The translations under genes were made by a program, and so were the position numbers. Below are positions 23,668 through 31,893 of a stretch of DNA of 40,697 nucleotides, piece by piece. Each line of letters opens with the position of its first letter. The first letter of the stretch is position 1. Below the pieces are notes generated by a model. The model was not told the DNA's origin. It saw nothing but the letters and a program-made list of their open reading frames with translations, and ran no database searches. The DNA comes from Streptomyces montanisoli (GTDB taxonomy: Bacteria; Actinomycetota; Actinomycetes; Streptomycetales; Streptomycetaceae): positions 1 to 40,697 of the forward strand of contig NZ_JAGIQL010000050.1 of the NCBI RefSeq assembly GCF_017813245.1. Direction: 5' to 3'.

Positions 23668-24864
23668 GTGCTCCGGATGCTCAGCCCGCAACCCGTCGCG
23701 GACGCGCCCTCGCGCCTGCTCCCGGCCCACGACGGCTGGTGGTTCGTCAGCGAGAACGGCTACGCCAGACTGCGTCCCGCGCAGGTGGACCCGGACGGTG
23801 TGCCGAACCGGGCCGTCATGGACCAGCTGCGCGCCCAGGGACTGCTGCGGCGGCGCGAGCCCGGCTCGTACTCGCTGACCGTGCTCACCAGCACCGACTG
23901 CAACCTCGGCTGCGGCTACTGCTTCCAGAACACCGCGCAGGACCCGCGCGGCGGTGCGCGGCCGCCGCGTATCGCACACGCCCGGCTCACCTCGGACACG
24001 ATCACCCGCGTGCTGGACTTCACACGACAGCGGATGCGAGCGGGCGGATTCGACGCGCTCGCCCTCATGCTGTTCGGCGGCGAACCCCTGCTCAATCACC
24101 GCGGTGCCCTCGAACTGCTCAGGCGGGCAGGCGAGTTGGGTGAGCTCAAGGCGTCGATGACGTCCAACGGCACGCTGATGACACCGCTGATCATCAAGGG
24201 CCTGTACGAGGCGGGCCTGCGATCCGTTCAGCTCACCCTCGACGGTGACAGGTCCGAGCACGACGCCATCCGCGTCACCCGCTCCGGCGGTGCCACCTTC
24301 GAGCGCATCATGGAGAACGCGGCTCGCGCGATGCGCACCGTACCGCTGCGCTGGCACCTGCGGATCAACGTCTCGCACCACAACAGGCACGGCATGGACG
24401 CCCTGGTGGAACGGCTCGCCGAGCGTCTTGACCCGTCGCTGTGCGGCATCCAGTTCGCCCTGATCGGCGATGTCGGCGTCGGCTACGGCAACGACCTCGA
24501 CTACGGCGGCACGCTCGCCGCCGACTTCACGCGCTGGCACCGGCTGGCGCTGGAACGCGGCTTCTCGCTGACCCGCCCTCGATCCGGCAAGGGCTGCCAG
24601 GCCTGCGACCACCCCGACGGCCTGTACGGCGCGGTGGTCAGCGCTGACGGCTCCCTGTCCAGCTGCTGGGAGACCGCGGGCCGGCCCGACTGGACGGTCG
24701 GCGCGATCGACGAGGGCTACCTGCCGGCGGAGCAGGCCGAGGGCCGCTGGATCACCTGCACCGACCAGTACCGGCACGGCGAGAACGCGGCGGCCCTGAC
24801 CGCCTTCCAGGACGAGGTGGACGCGGCGCTGCTCGATCTTCTGGACGGCGCGGGCCGTCTGTGA
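23668..24864 (+). CDS. radical SAM/SPASM peptide maturase
   Basis: A 398-residue radical SAM enzyme. CNLGCGYC (Cys78, 82, 85) is the SAM-cluster motif and LMLFGGEPLLNH the GGEP motif. The C-terminal third has GKGCQACDHPDGLYG, LSSCWETAG and WITCTDQY, consistent with SPASM auxiliary clusters. The first 70 residues (HDGWWFVSENGYARLRPAQV and following) precede the catalytic barrel and may help bind the leader. GTG 23668 has AGGAGG ideally placed. Position directly after the four-repeat precursor makes that peptide the obvious substrate. SPASM enzymes of this size form thioethers or aryl C-C cross-links; the conserved Trp and Cys of each repeat are candidate sites. Which bond forms is unknown. Confidence 0.92.
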   Translation: MLRMLSPQPVADAPSRLLPAHDGWWFVSENGYARLRPAQVDPDGVPNRAVMDQLRAQGLLRRREPGSYSLTVLTSTDCNLGCGYCFQNTAQDPRGGARPPRIAHARLTSDTITRVLDFTRQRMRAGGFDALALMLFGGEPLLNHRGALELLRRAGELGELKASMTSNGTLMTPLIIKGLYEAGLRSVQLTLDGDRSEHDAIRVTRSGGATFERIMENAARAMRTVPLRWHLRINVSHHNRHGMDALVERLAERLDPSLCGIQFALIGDVGVGYGNDLDYGGTLAADFTRWHRLALERGFSLTRPRSGKGCQACDHPDGLYGAVVSADGSLSSCWETAGRPDWTVGAIDEGYLPAEQAEGRWITCTDQYRHGENAAALTAFQDEVDAALLDLLDGAGRL

Positions 24865-24916
24865 CACGGCCTGCTCCCACGACGCGAGCTGACGCCGCTG
24901 AATCTCGGAGGTAAGC

Positions 24917-26377
24917 ATGAACGGCACCGCCGGTGCCGGGGTCCTGCGTGCGAACAAGGACTTCAGGCTGTACTGGCTCGGCTCGGCGCTCTCCACGCTG
25001 GGCTCGCAGATGTCCCTCATCGCCTTCCCCCTGCTCGTCCTGTCGCTGGGGCAGGGGGCCGCGCAGGCCGGGCTGGTGGCCACGGCTTCGTTGCTGACGC
25101 GCCTGGTACTGCGCCTGCCCGCAGGGCAGTTGGCCGATCGGGTGGACCGGCGGCGGCTGATGGTCGGCACGGACCTGATCCGGCTTGTGGCGCTGGGCAG
25201 CATCCCGGCCACCGCGTCGCTCGGCGCGCTCGTCTATCCGCAACTGCTCGCCGTCGCCGTGGTGGAGGGGTGCGCCACGGCGGTCTTCTCGCCCGCCGGC
25301 GTCATCGCGGTACGTGACGTGGTGTCCGAGGACCAGTTGCCCGACGCCCTGGGGAGGAGCCAGGCCGCGCTGTCGGCTGCCTCCCTGGTGGGGCCCTTCG
25401 CCGGCGGTTGGCTGTTCGCCGTGGACCGGCTGCTACCGTTCACCGCCGACGCCCTCTCGTACGGCATCTCCGCGATCCTGCTGCTCCGCATGACCACCCG
25501 GCCCCCGGCGCCCGGCGCGTCCGCCGCGGGAGACTCCAGTCCTCTCGCCGGGCTGCGCTGGCTCGGACGCAACCCCACGCTGCTGCGGGCGCTGCTGTTC
25601 GCCGCGGTGCTCAACCTGGCAGGCTCGGCCGCCGAGGTGGCCGTGGTGATCACCCTGCGCGGGCAGCACACGGGCAGCACGGCGATCGGCCTGGTGATGG
25701 GCTGCGCCGGGATCGGCGCCGTACTCGGAGCCGTCGCCGCGCCGAGGGTGCTCCGCTTGCTCACCCCCGTGCGGTTGTTCCTGGCCGTGGGCGTGACCTG
25801 GGCGCTGGGGCTCGCGGTGCTCGCGGTCCCGCCGGGACCGCTGGTGGTCGGCGTGGTGCTGGTGTTGTTGATCTTCCTTACGTCCCCGGCCGGGATCGTC
25901 GTCAGCGGCGCCCTGATGACCGGCCCGCCACGTGAACTGCTCGGCCGGGTCAGCACGGCGGCGAACCTGCTGATCGCGGGTCTCGCGGCGGTGGGCCCCG
26001 CCGCGGTGGGTGTGCTGATCGAGGACGCGGGGGTGTCGAACACCTGGCTCCTGCTCGCGGCCCTGGTGGCCGCCGCGACGGCGGCCGCGGCGATCCCGCT
26101 GGTGCGGGGAGGCTCGCTCACACCGTCCGCGGAGGACACACCGCCCGCGGAGGACACACCGCCCGCGGAGGACACACCGGCCTCTGAGGGCACAGCGGCT
26201 GCTACGGAGGAGACACCGAACGCCGAGAACACACCGGAGGCCGGGGGGACGGCGGCGGCCGTGGAGACGCGGGGCGATCTCGTCCTGCACGCCGACACGG
26301 CCCCCGGCGGCCGCGAGCCCGGCCCCGGGACGGACCCCGGGCAGAGCGACGACGACCGTGCCGAGGAGAAACCGTGA
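24917..26377 (+). CDS. MFS transporter (DHA3-like) with repetitive acidic tail
   Basis: A 486-residue transporter. Residues 1-395 carry about 12 membrane segments with the MFS motif GQLADRVDRRRLMVGTD, opening NKDFRLYWLGSALSTLGSQMSLIAFPLLVLSLG as in DHA3-type drug exporters. The last 85 or so residues form a low-complexity Glu/Thr/Pro tail that includes AEDTPP repeated. The EDTP string is also part of each precursor repeat, which may be chance or may reflect a docking function. ATG 24917 has GGAGG. It lies 52 bases after the maturase and overlaps the peptidase gene, so it is the likely exporter or self-resistance pump for the product. Confidence 0.88.
   Translation: MNGTAGAGVLRANKDFRLYWLGSALSTLGSQMSLIAFPLLVLSLGQGAAQAGLVATASLLTRLVLRLPAGQLADRVDRRRLMVGTDLIRLVALGSIPATASLGALVYPQLLAVAVVEGCATAVFSPAGVIAVRDVVSEDQLPDALGRSQAALSAASLVGPFAGGWLFAVDRLLPFTADALSYGISAILLLRMTTRPPAPGASAAGDSSPLAGLRWLGRNPTLLRALLFAAVLNLAGSAAEVAVVITLRGQHTGSTAIGLVMGCAGIGAVLGAVAAPRVLRLLTPVRLFLAVGVTWALGLAVLAVPPGPLVVGVVLVLLIFLTSPAGIVVSGALMTGPPRELLGRVSTAANLLIAGLAAVGPAAVGVLIEDAGVSNTWLLLAALVAAATAAAAIPLVRGGSLTPSAEDTPPAEDTPPAEDTPASEGTAAATEETPNAENTPEAGGTAAAVETRGDLVLHADTAPGGREPGPGTDPGQSDDDRAEEKP
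26129..26180 (+). repeat. 18-bp tandem repeat encoding the exporter tail
   Basis: GCGGAGGACACACCGCCC is repeated head to tail, two full copies and a partial third, giving the AEDTPP peptide repeats of the exporter tail. The near identity at DNA level indicates recent slip-strand expansion. Confidence 0.7.
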
Positions 26378-28611
26378 CCGCCCCCGCTTCCACGACCACC
26401 ACCCCGACCGCCGCCGTCCCCGCGTACCCGACGGCCCTTCGGACGGGCCCCGTTGAGCGCCTGCACGGCACGGACGTGGCCGACCCCTACCGTTGGCTTG
26501 AGGAAGAGGCCGACCCGGCCACCGTCGCGTGGAGCGCCGCCCAGGACGCGCTGTTCGCGGCCCACCGCGGCACCTGGGCGTCGCTCGGGCCGCTGCGTGG
26601 GCACCTGGCGGCCCTGATGGCCGGCGGCTCGATCACCGCTCCCGTCCCCCGGGGCGGCAGGCTCTTCGACACCGTCCGGGCGCCGGGCCGTGACCAGCCC
26701 GTGCTGCGGGTCGTGGAGGACGGCGGCGCACGCACCCTGTGGGACCCGCTCGCGCACGACCCGGCGGGGCTGACGGTGCTGGAGAGCTGGGAACCGTCCT
26801 GGGACGGCTCCCTGGTCGCGGTGCAGTACTCGGCGGGCGGCACCGAGCGGTGCGAACTCGTGGTGCTCGACGTGGCGAGCGGCCGCACGGTGGACGGACC
26901 CATAGACCGGCTGCGGCGCTCCCCGGTCGCCTGGCTGCCCGACTCCGCCGGCTTCTACTACGTGCGCAGCCTGCCGCCGCAGGACGCGCCGGGGGAGGAG
27001 CGCTACCACCGCCGGGTGGGCCTGCACCGCATCGGCGCCGATCCCCGGCAGGACGCGCTGGTCTTCGGCGCGGGCCGCGCGATGGACGACTACTACGCGC
27101 CCGCACTGTCCCCCGATGGCCGCTGGCTCACGATCACGGCCACCAGGGGCGCCTCACCCGCGACGGAACTGTGGCTCGCCGACCTCACGGCGGCCGCCCC
27201 CGAGGCACCCCGGCTGCGCCGGGTGGGCGGGCCCGGCGGCTCCGGCGGGCCGGGTGGCTCCGGTGGGCCGGCCGGCCCCGGCGTCCGGGCGACGCTGCTG
27301 CTTCCGTCCGGCACGACACCGGACGGCCGTGCCTACCTCCTGACCCGCCGGAACGCGCCCAACGGGCGGATCGAGGTGACGTCACCGGCACGGCTGACCG
27401 GGCAGGAGGCTGCCGGCGTGCCCGACGACCACACCGCCGCATCGCCGCGCGCCACCGTCCTGATACCCGAGGACCCCGTCGCCGTGCTCACCGACTTCGC
27501 CGTGCTGGACGGGCCCGCACTCGACCGCCCCGTCGTACTGGTCACGCGCGTACGGCACGCCGTCGGCGAGATCACCGTCCACGACCTCGCGACAGGGCGG
27601 GAACTCGGCACGCTGGAGCTGCCCGGGCCGGGAACGGTCGGTGAGTTGCACGCCACACCCGGCGGGCACGAGGCGTACTTCGGCTACACGGACCACGCGA
27701 CCCCGGCACGCGTCCTGCGCTTCGACGCACGCTCCGGGGCGCTCGCACCCTTCCACGCAGGCGGTGACACCGGCCCGTTGGAGGAGCGGGGCGCCGCGCA
27801 CGCCGCCGGGTGCGTCACGCGACGAGTGCGCTGCCGCTCGCACGACGGGACGCCCGTCACCCTGTTCGTGCTCTCGCCCACCGGCCGTCCGGACCGGCCG
27901 CGTCCGACGGTGCTCAGCGGCTACGGCGGCTTCGGCGCGTCCATCGTGCCGGGGTTCGCACCGCAGGCGCTCGCCTGGGTCGCGGCAGGGGGCGTGTACG
28001 TCTTCGCCTGCCTGCGCGGCGGCGGCGAGGAAGGGCAGCGGTGGCACGACGCGGGGCGGCGCGCCGCGAAGCAGAACACGTTCGACGACCTGGACGCCGC
28101 GGCGGACTGGCTGGTGGACGCCGGCTGGGCCGATCCGGCGCGGCTCGGGCTGCTCGGCAGTTCCAACGGCGGCCTGACCGTGGCCGCCGCGATGACCCAG
28201 CACCCGGAGAAGTACGCGGCGGTCGTGGCGGTCGCGCCGCTGCTGGACATGGTCCGCTACGAGCGCTCGGGGATGGGGCCGAGCTGGCGCGAGGAGTACG
28301 GCAGCGCCGACGACGCCGACGACTTCGCCGTGCTGCACGCCTACTCGCCGTACCACCGGGTCCGCGCGGGCGTCCGCTACCCGGCGGTCCTGCTCGGCGC
28401 GGCGGACGGCGACACCCGGGTCAGCCCGTCGCACGCCCGCAAGATGTGCGCCGCCCTGCAACACGCGTCCACAAGCCCTGGGCCCGTGCTGCTGCGCCTG
28501 GAACGCGGGGTCGGGCACGGCACGCGCGGCACGGCGACCACCACGGAACTCTTCGCCGACGTGATGGGGTTCCTGGCGGAGCACCTGGGTCTCGCGGTAC
28601 CCGGCGCCTGA
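26374..28611 (+). CDS. prolyl-oligopeptidase-family (S9) serine peptidase
   Basis: A 745-residue S9 peptidase of full prolyl-oligopeptidase length. The N terminus HGTDVADPYRWLEEEADP is the family opening. A beta-propeller fills the middle, with a Gly/Pro/Ser loop (GGSGGPGGSGGPAGPG) inserted at about residue 290. The C-terminal alpha/beta-hydrolase domain has Ser597 in GSSNGG, Asp in GAADGDTRVSP (about 678) and His715 in VGHGT. There is no signal peptide. These enzymes cut after proline in peptides of roughly 30 residues or fewer, and each precursor repeat contains DEP at its end. Excision of modified units is therefore a reasonable role. The GTG overlaps the exporter stop by GTGA, with GAGGAG upstream. 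Confidence 0.93.
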   Translation: MTAPASTTTTPTAAVPAYPTALRTGPVERLHGTDVADPYRWLEEEADPATVAWSAAQDALFAAHRGTWASLGPLRGHLAALMAGGSITAPVPRGGRLFDTVRAPGRDQPVLRVVEDGGARTLWDPLAHDPAGLTVLESWEPSWDGSLVAVQYSAGGTERCELVVLDVASGRTVDGPIDRLRRSPVAWLPDSAGFYYVRSLPPQDAPGEERYHRRVGLHRIGADPRQDALVFGAGRAMDDYYAPALSPDGRWLTITATRGASPATELWLADLTAAAPEAPRLRRVGGPGGSGGPGGSGGPAGPGVRATLLLPSGTTPDGRAYLLTRRNAPNGRIEVTSPARLTGQEAAGVPDDHTAASPRATVLIPEDPVAVLTDFAVLDGPALDRPVVLVTRVRHAVGEITVHDLATGRELGTLELPGPGTVGELHATPGGHEAYFGYTDHATPARVLRFDARSGALAPFHAGGDTGPLEERGAAHAAGCVTRRVRCRSHDGTPVTLFVLSPTGRPDRPRPTVLSGYGGFGASIVPGFAPQALAWVAAGGVYVFACLRGGGEEGQRWHDAGRRAAKQNTFDDLDAAADWLVDAGWADPARLGLLGSSNGGLTVAAAMTQHPEKYAAVVAVAPLLDMVRYERSGMGPSWREEYGSADDADDFAVLHAYSPYHRVRAGVRYPAVLLGAADGDTRVSPSHARKMCAALQHASTSPGPVLLRLERGVGHGTRGTATTTELFADVMGFLAEHLGLAVPGA

Positions 28612-28857
28612 CCGACCTCCGGCGGACGGGGACCCATTGGCCGCGCCCTGGCATGTGTCACCAGCATGTTTCCTCGTCGACCGCGCCACACCGAACGCCC
28701 GCACGGGCGTCCCATTTCCACCATCAGCAGACGTTTTGTGCGACAGGGTTCTTGGTGCATGCAGTTTCTGACATGGAAGCACTCCCTTCAACGGCCGCCG
28801 TCCACGGAGCAGTCTGGGACCACGTCCAGCTCGACGCACCGACCGAGGGAGCACCCC
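28612..28857. other. intergenic region before the secreted peptide gene
   Basis: 246 bases without a convincing gene. The segment 28712-28780 is less GC-rich than its surroundings (TTTCCACC, ACGTTTTGTGCG, CAGTTTCTGAC), which suits a separate promoter for the small-peptide genes. No clear -10/-35 pair can be named. An in-frame upward extension of the next gene through this region looks non-coding. Confidence 0.35.
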
Positions 28858-29127
28858 ATGAACCGAATCCGCCGTCTCGCCCTCCGCTCCGGCGCCGTCG
28901 CGGCACTGGCCCTGCTCGTGGCGATCCCCCCGGCGGCGGCAGCGGAACACGCGACGGCCGGGCACGCGGCGCCCCGGCATGAAGCGGCCGTGCACGCGCC
29001 GGCCGTGCACGCGGCGGCCGGATCCGGCGGGCACCGTGCGGTCGCCAGACAGCCCACCGCCATGACTGTCATGTACTCGTGTGGTGACGGCGACGGCAGC
29101 ACCGAGGACACGGCTTGGGGGCACTGA
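28858..29127 (+). CDS. small secreted peptide ending in EDTAWGH
   Basis: An 89-residue protein. Residues 1-30 are a Sec signal peptide (MNRIRRLALRSGAVAALALL then VAIPPAAAA, cleavage near AAA-EH). The mature part is rich in Ala and His (HATAGHAAPRHEAAVHAPAVHAAAG). It ends with MTVMYSCGDGDGSTEDTAWGH. The EDTAW string echoes EDTPW of the multi-core precursor three genes upstream, and it also carries one Cys. GGGAG precedes the ATG. It may be an accessory or second precursor exported by Sec, a metal-binding peptide (seven or more His), or an immunity factor. No family is recognised. Confidence 0.65.
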   Translation: MNRIRRLALRSGAVAALALLVAIPPAAAAEHATAGHAAPRHEAAVHAPAVHAAAGSGGHRAVARQPTAMTVMYSCGDGDGSTEDTAWGH

Positions 29128-29130
29128 CGC

Positions 29131-29346
29131 GTGCAGGTTCCCCATCCCGGCCCCGCCGTCCCGGGTGAGCATCGGCGCCCCGGCCGCCTGGGCACGGCGC
29201 TGCTGGCCGTGGCGGCCGGGCTCGGCTGCCTCGCGGCCGTCCGGTGCGCGACCCGCCTGACGGCCGCCAGGCGCCGTGTCCATCACCGCCGTGCCCGGCA
29301 GGTCCTGGCGGAGCGGTACAGGGACGAGCAGTATCCGTGGCCGTGA
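29131..29346 (+). CDS. small single-span membrane protein
   Basis: A 71-residue protein with one hydrophobic segment (LGTALLAVAAGLGCLAAV) and an arginine-rich flank (RLTAARRRVHHRRARQVLAERY), so the C-terminal end should face the cytoplasm. It begins at GTG 29131, 3 bases after the secreted peptide stop, with no strong ribosome binding site, suggesting coupled translation. Its position between the secreted peptide and the SARP gene suggests a link to the cluster. No family is recognised; immunity or anchoring are guesses. Confidence 0.5.
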   Translation: MQVPHPGPAVPGEHRRPGRLGTALLAVAAGLGCLAAVRCATRLTAARRRVHHRRARQVLAERYRDEQYPWP

Positions 29347-29460
29347 GCAGCCGGCCCCGTGACCATGAACAGCCGGGCCCTGGTGGGCCCGTGGCCGGGC
29401 CCCGGTGGGTCCGTTGGCGCCGGCCGGCGGCCCCCCGTGCGGCCGAAGGGAGGAATCGTC

Positions 29461-31311
29461 ATGGCCGGACCCGCGGTCGAGTTCCGCGTCCTGGGTGAAC
29501 TGGCCGTCCAGGCCGGCGGCCGGGAGATCGACCCCGGCCCGCACAAGCGGCGCCTGGTGCTCGCCCTCCTGCTGTGCCGTGCGAACTCCGTGGTCTCCAC
29601 CGACCTGCTCACCGAGGCCGTCTGGGGCGACGAGCCGCCGCGCACCGCGCGCAAGAACCTCCAGGTGCACGTCTCGGCATTGCGCGCGCTGCTGCCGCCC
29701 GCGAGTCCCGGCGGCGCGCCGCGGATCGTGCACCGGCCGGCCGGTTACCAACTGCGCGTGGAGCCGGACGAGTTGGATCTGTTGTGTTTCGAGCGTCTCG
29801 TGCACACCGCGCGCAAGGCGTCCGGGCTCGCCGCCGAGCAGGCCGGTCAGGCGGCGTCGGGGGTCTCCGAACACGCTGCCAGGCTGCTGGACGAGGCGCT
29901 CGCCCTCTGGCGCGGCGACATGCTCGCGGACCTCGGCGATTCCGGTGTGATACGCGAAGAGGCCGACAGGTGGTCCCTGCGCCGGCTTGCGGTCTGTGAG
30001 GACTGGGCCGAGACTTCCGTGGCGCTCGGCCGCCACACCGTCGTGGCGGACCGCCTCGCCGATACCGTACGTGCCCACCCCCTGAGGGAGCGGCTGCTCG
30101 CCGTGCACATGACCGCACTGCATCGGTCGGGACGCCGTACCGAGGCACTGGCCTGCTACGACGAGTACCGCAAGCTGCTCGCCGCGGAACTCGGCCTCGA
30201 CGTGGGCCCCGCGGTCACCGCCGTGCACCGCTCCCTGCTGGCGTCCGCGGCGGCGTCCCCGGCCCCGCTCGCGGAGTGGGCACGCGAGCGGCCGCGGCGC
30301 GGGGCCGCGCCCCGGACCCGGCTGCTGCTGCCCGCGGCCCTGGACGACTTCACCGGGCGCTCGGCCGAGACCGCGCAGCTGCTGGACGCCGTCGGCACCC
30401 GCCGCAGGTCCGTGCAGCTGTCCGGGCCGCTCGGCGTCGGCAAGACGTCACTGGCCGTGCACGTCGCACACCGGATGGCGCCCGGCTTCCCCGACGGCTG
30501 CCTGCTGATCCGGATGCGCCGCCCCGACGGCACGCCACGCCCGGTGCCGTCCCTGCTCGCCGAACTCCGGCGGATCACCGGCACGAACATGCCGCCGCCC
30601 GTCGACGAGGACGACGCCGTCGCGCTCTGGCAGGCCGAACTCCTGGACCGCGCACTGCTGCTCGTACTCGACGACGCGCCCGACGCCGCGTCCGTACGCC
30701 CGCTGCTGCCCGGCTCGGGCGACAGCGCCGCCGTGGTCACCACACGCTGCGGCCTGCCCGGCATCGGCTCACCGCACCGGGTCGAACTCGGCCCCTACCC
30801 GCTGCGCGACGCGGTGGAGTTCCTCGGCGGCCTGGTAGGCGCGCACCGCGTCCTGGCCGACCGCGCGGCGGCGGAACGCATCGTCGCCGCCGTCGGCCTG
30901 CTCCCGCTGACCATCCGCCTCTACGGCGGCAAACTCGCGGCGCTGCGGCACGTGTCGCTGCCCGCGTACGCGTCACGTCTGGAACGCGGCACGGCGATCC
31001 TCGACGAACTGGCCACGGCCGACCCCGCCGTCCGCCCACTGCTGGCCGGCTGGTGGCGCGACCTCCCGGCGCCCGCCCGCGACACCCTCGCGGCGCTGGG
31101 CCGGCTGCCCGGCCCCCTGTTCACACTGGCCGACGCGGCCGAGGCCATGGCGCTGCCCGAGGACCACGCGTACCGCCTGCTTGAGCTGCTGCTGGAACGG
31201 CGGGAGCTGGACAGTCAACTGGCGGAGGTCACCGCGCACACCACGCTCTACGAGCTGCCTCTGCTGTCCCATCTGTACGCCCGCGAACAGGCGATGTCCG
31301 CGCGGGCGTGA
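29461..31311 (+). CDS. SARP/AfsR-like regulator (BTAD + NB-ARC)
   Basis: A 616-residue Streptomyces antibiotic regulatory protein. Residues 1-95 are the OmpR-like DNA-binding domain (FRVLGELAVQAGGREIDPGPHKRRLVLALLL, LTEAVWGDEPPRTARKNLQVHVSALR), followed by the bacterial transcriptional activator domain to about 265. An NB-ARC-type ATPase follows, with P-loop GPLGVGKTS (Lys328) and LLLVLDDAPD. There is no long TPR region, so it is of intermediate SARP length. ATG 29461 has GGGAGG. SARPs activate secondary-metabolite clusters by binding direct repeats near -35 boxes. It closes the plus-strand arm and is the best candidate pathway activator. Confidence 0.93.
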   Translation: MAGPAVEFRVLGELAVQAGGREIDPGPHKRRLVLALLLCRANSVVSTDLLTEAVWGDEPPRTARKNLQVHVSALRALLPPASPGGAPRIVHRPAGYQLRVEPDELDLLCFERLVHTARKASGLAAEQAGQAASGVSEHAARLLDEALALWRGDMLADLGDSGVIREEADRWSLRRLAVCEDWAETSVALGRHTVVADRLADTVRAHPLRERLLAVHMTALHRSGRRTEALACYDEYRKLLAAELGLDVGPAVTAVHRSLLASAAASPAPLAEWARERPRRGAAPRTRLLLPAALDDFTGRSAETAQLLDAVGTRRRSVQLSGPLGVGKTSLAVHVAHRMAPGFPDGCLLIRMRRPDGTPRPVPSLLAELRRITGTNMPPPVDEDDAVALWQAELLDRALLLVLDDAPDAASVRPLLPGSGDSAAVVTTRCGLPGIGSPHRVELGPYPLRDAVEFLGGLVGAHRVLADRAAAERIVAAVGLLPLTIRLYGGKLAALRHVSLPAYASRLERGTAILDELATADPAVRPLLAGWWRDLPAPARDTLAALGRLPGPLFTLADAAEAMALPEDHAYRLLELLLERRELDSQLAEVTAHTTLYELPLLSHLYAREQAMSARA

Positions 31312-31347
31312 GCCTCGCCCGCGCGCACGCCCACGCCCGCACGCGGA

Positions 31348-31800
31348 TCAGGCGAAGGCGCGCAGCGCCTCGTCCGCGTGCCGGGTCATGTTCGTCTCAC
31401 TGCTGATGACCTTGACGACGCGCCGATCGGTGCCGATCGCGAACGTCCAGCGCTTCACGGGCGTGAGCCTGCTCAGCAGGCCACTGCGCGCGACACCGAA
31501 GACGCCGGCGACGGCGCCGTCCTCGTCGGACAGCAGCGGGTAGTCGAACGTGTGCAGGTCGGAGAACTCCTTCTGCTTCGCCGGCGCGTCCCGGCTGATC
31601 CCCACCCGCTGCACGCCGGCGGCGGCGAACTCGGCCGCCAGGTCACGGAAGTGGCAGGCCTCCTTCGTGCAGCCGGCCGTCATCGCGGCGGGATAGAAGA
31701 ACAACACCACAGGGCCGCCGGCCAGCAGCCCGCTCAGCGAGCGCTGCTCGCCGTTCTGGTCGGGCAGTTCGAAGTCAGGGACGAGCTCGCCTTCTCTCAT
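31348..31800 (-). CDS. peroxiredoxin, BCP/PrxQ type
   Basis: A 150-residue thiol peroxidase. The motif FYPAAMTAGCTKEACHFRD holds the peroxidatic Cys44 and the resolving Cys49 five residues later, as in atypical 2-Cys BCP/PrxQ proteins. GVQRVGISRDAPAKQKEFSD and FDYPLLSDEDGAVAGVFGV are also typical. The start at 31800 gives a standard N terminus (MREGELVPDFELPDQNG); the open frame continues 19 codons upstream. It reduces peroxides with electrons from a thioredoxin-like partner in the cytoplasm. It is convergent with the SARP gene and probably a housekeeping gene just outside the cluster. Confidence 0.95.
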   Translation of the reverse strand: MREGELVPDFELPDQNGEQRSLSGLLAGGPVVLFFYPAAMTAGCTKEACHFRDLAAEFAAAGVQRVGISRDAPAKQKEFSDLHTFDYPLLSDEDGAVAGVFGVARSGLLSRLTPVKRWTFAIGTDRRVVKVISSETNMTRHADEALRAFA

Positions 31801-31893
31801 GCCCCCACCATGCCACTTCGGGAAGGACCACGCGGCAGCAGCCCTTCCCTCGCGCATGGACCGCTCAGGCGGGGACGACGGCAGAGAGCGCGC

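Noticed and set aside
21679..25212. A single 1177-codon open frame on the minus strand, seemingly a giant radical SAM fusion
   Set aside because: Only the part from GTG 22806 onward has family motifs and a ribosome binding site. The rest is antisense to the repeat precursor and second maturase; long open frames are common opposite GC-rich genes.
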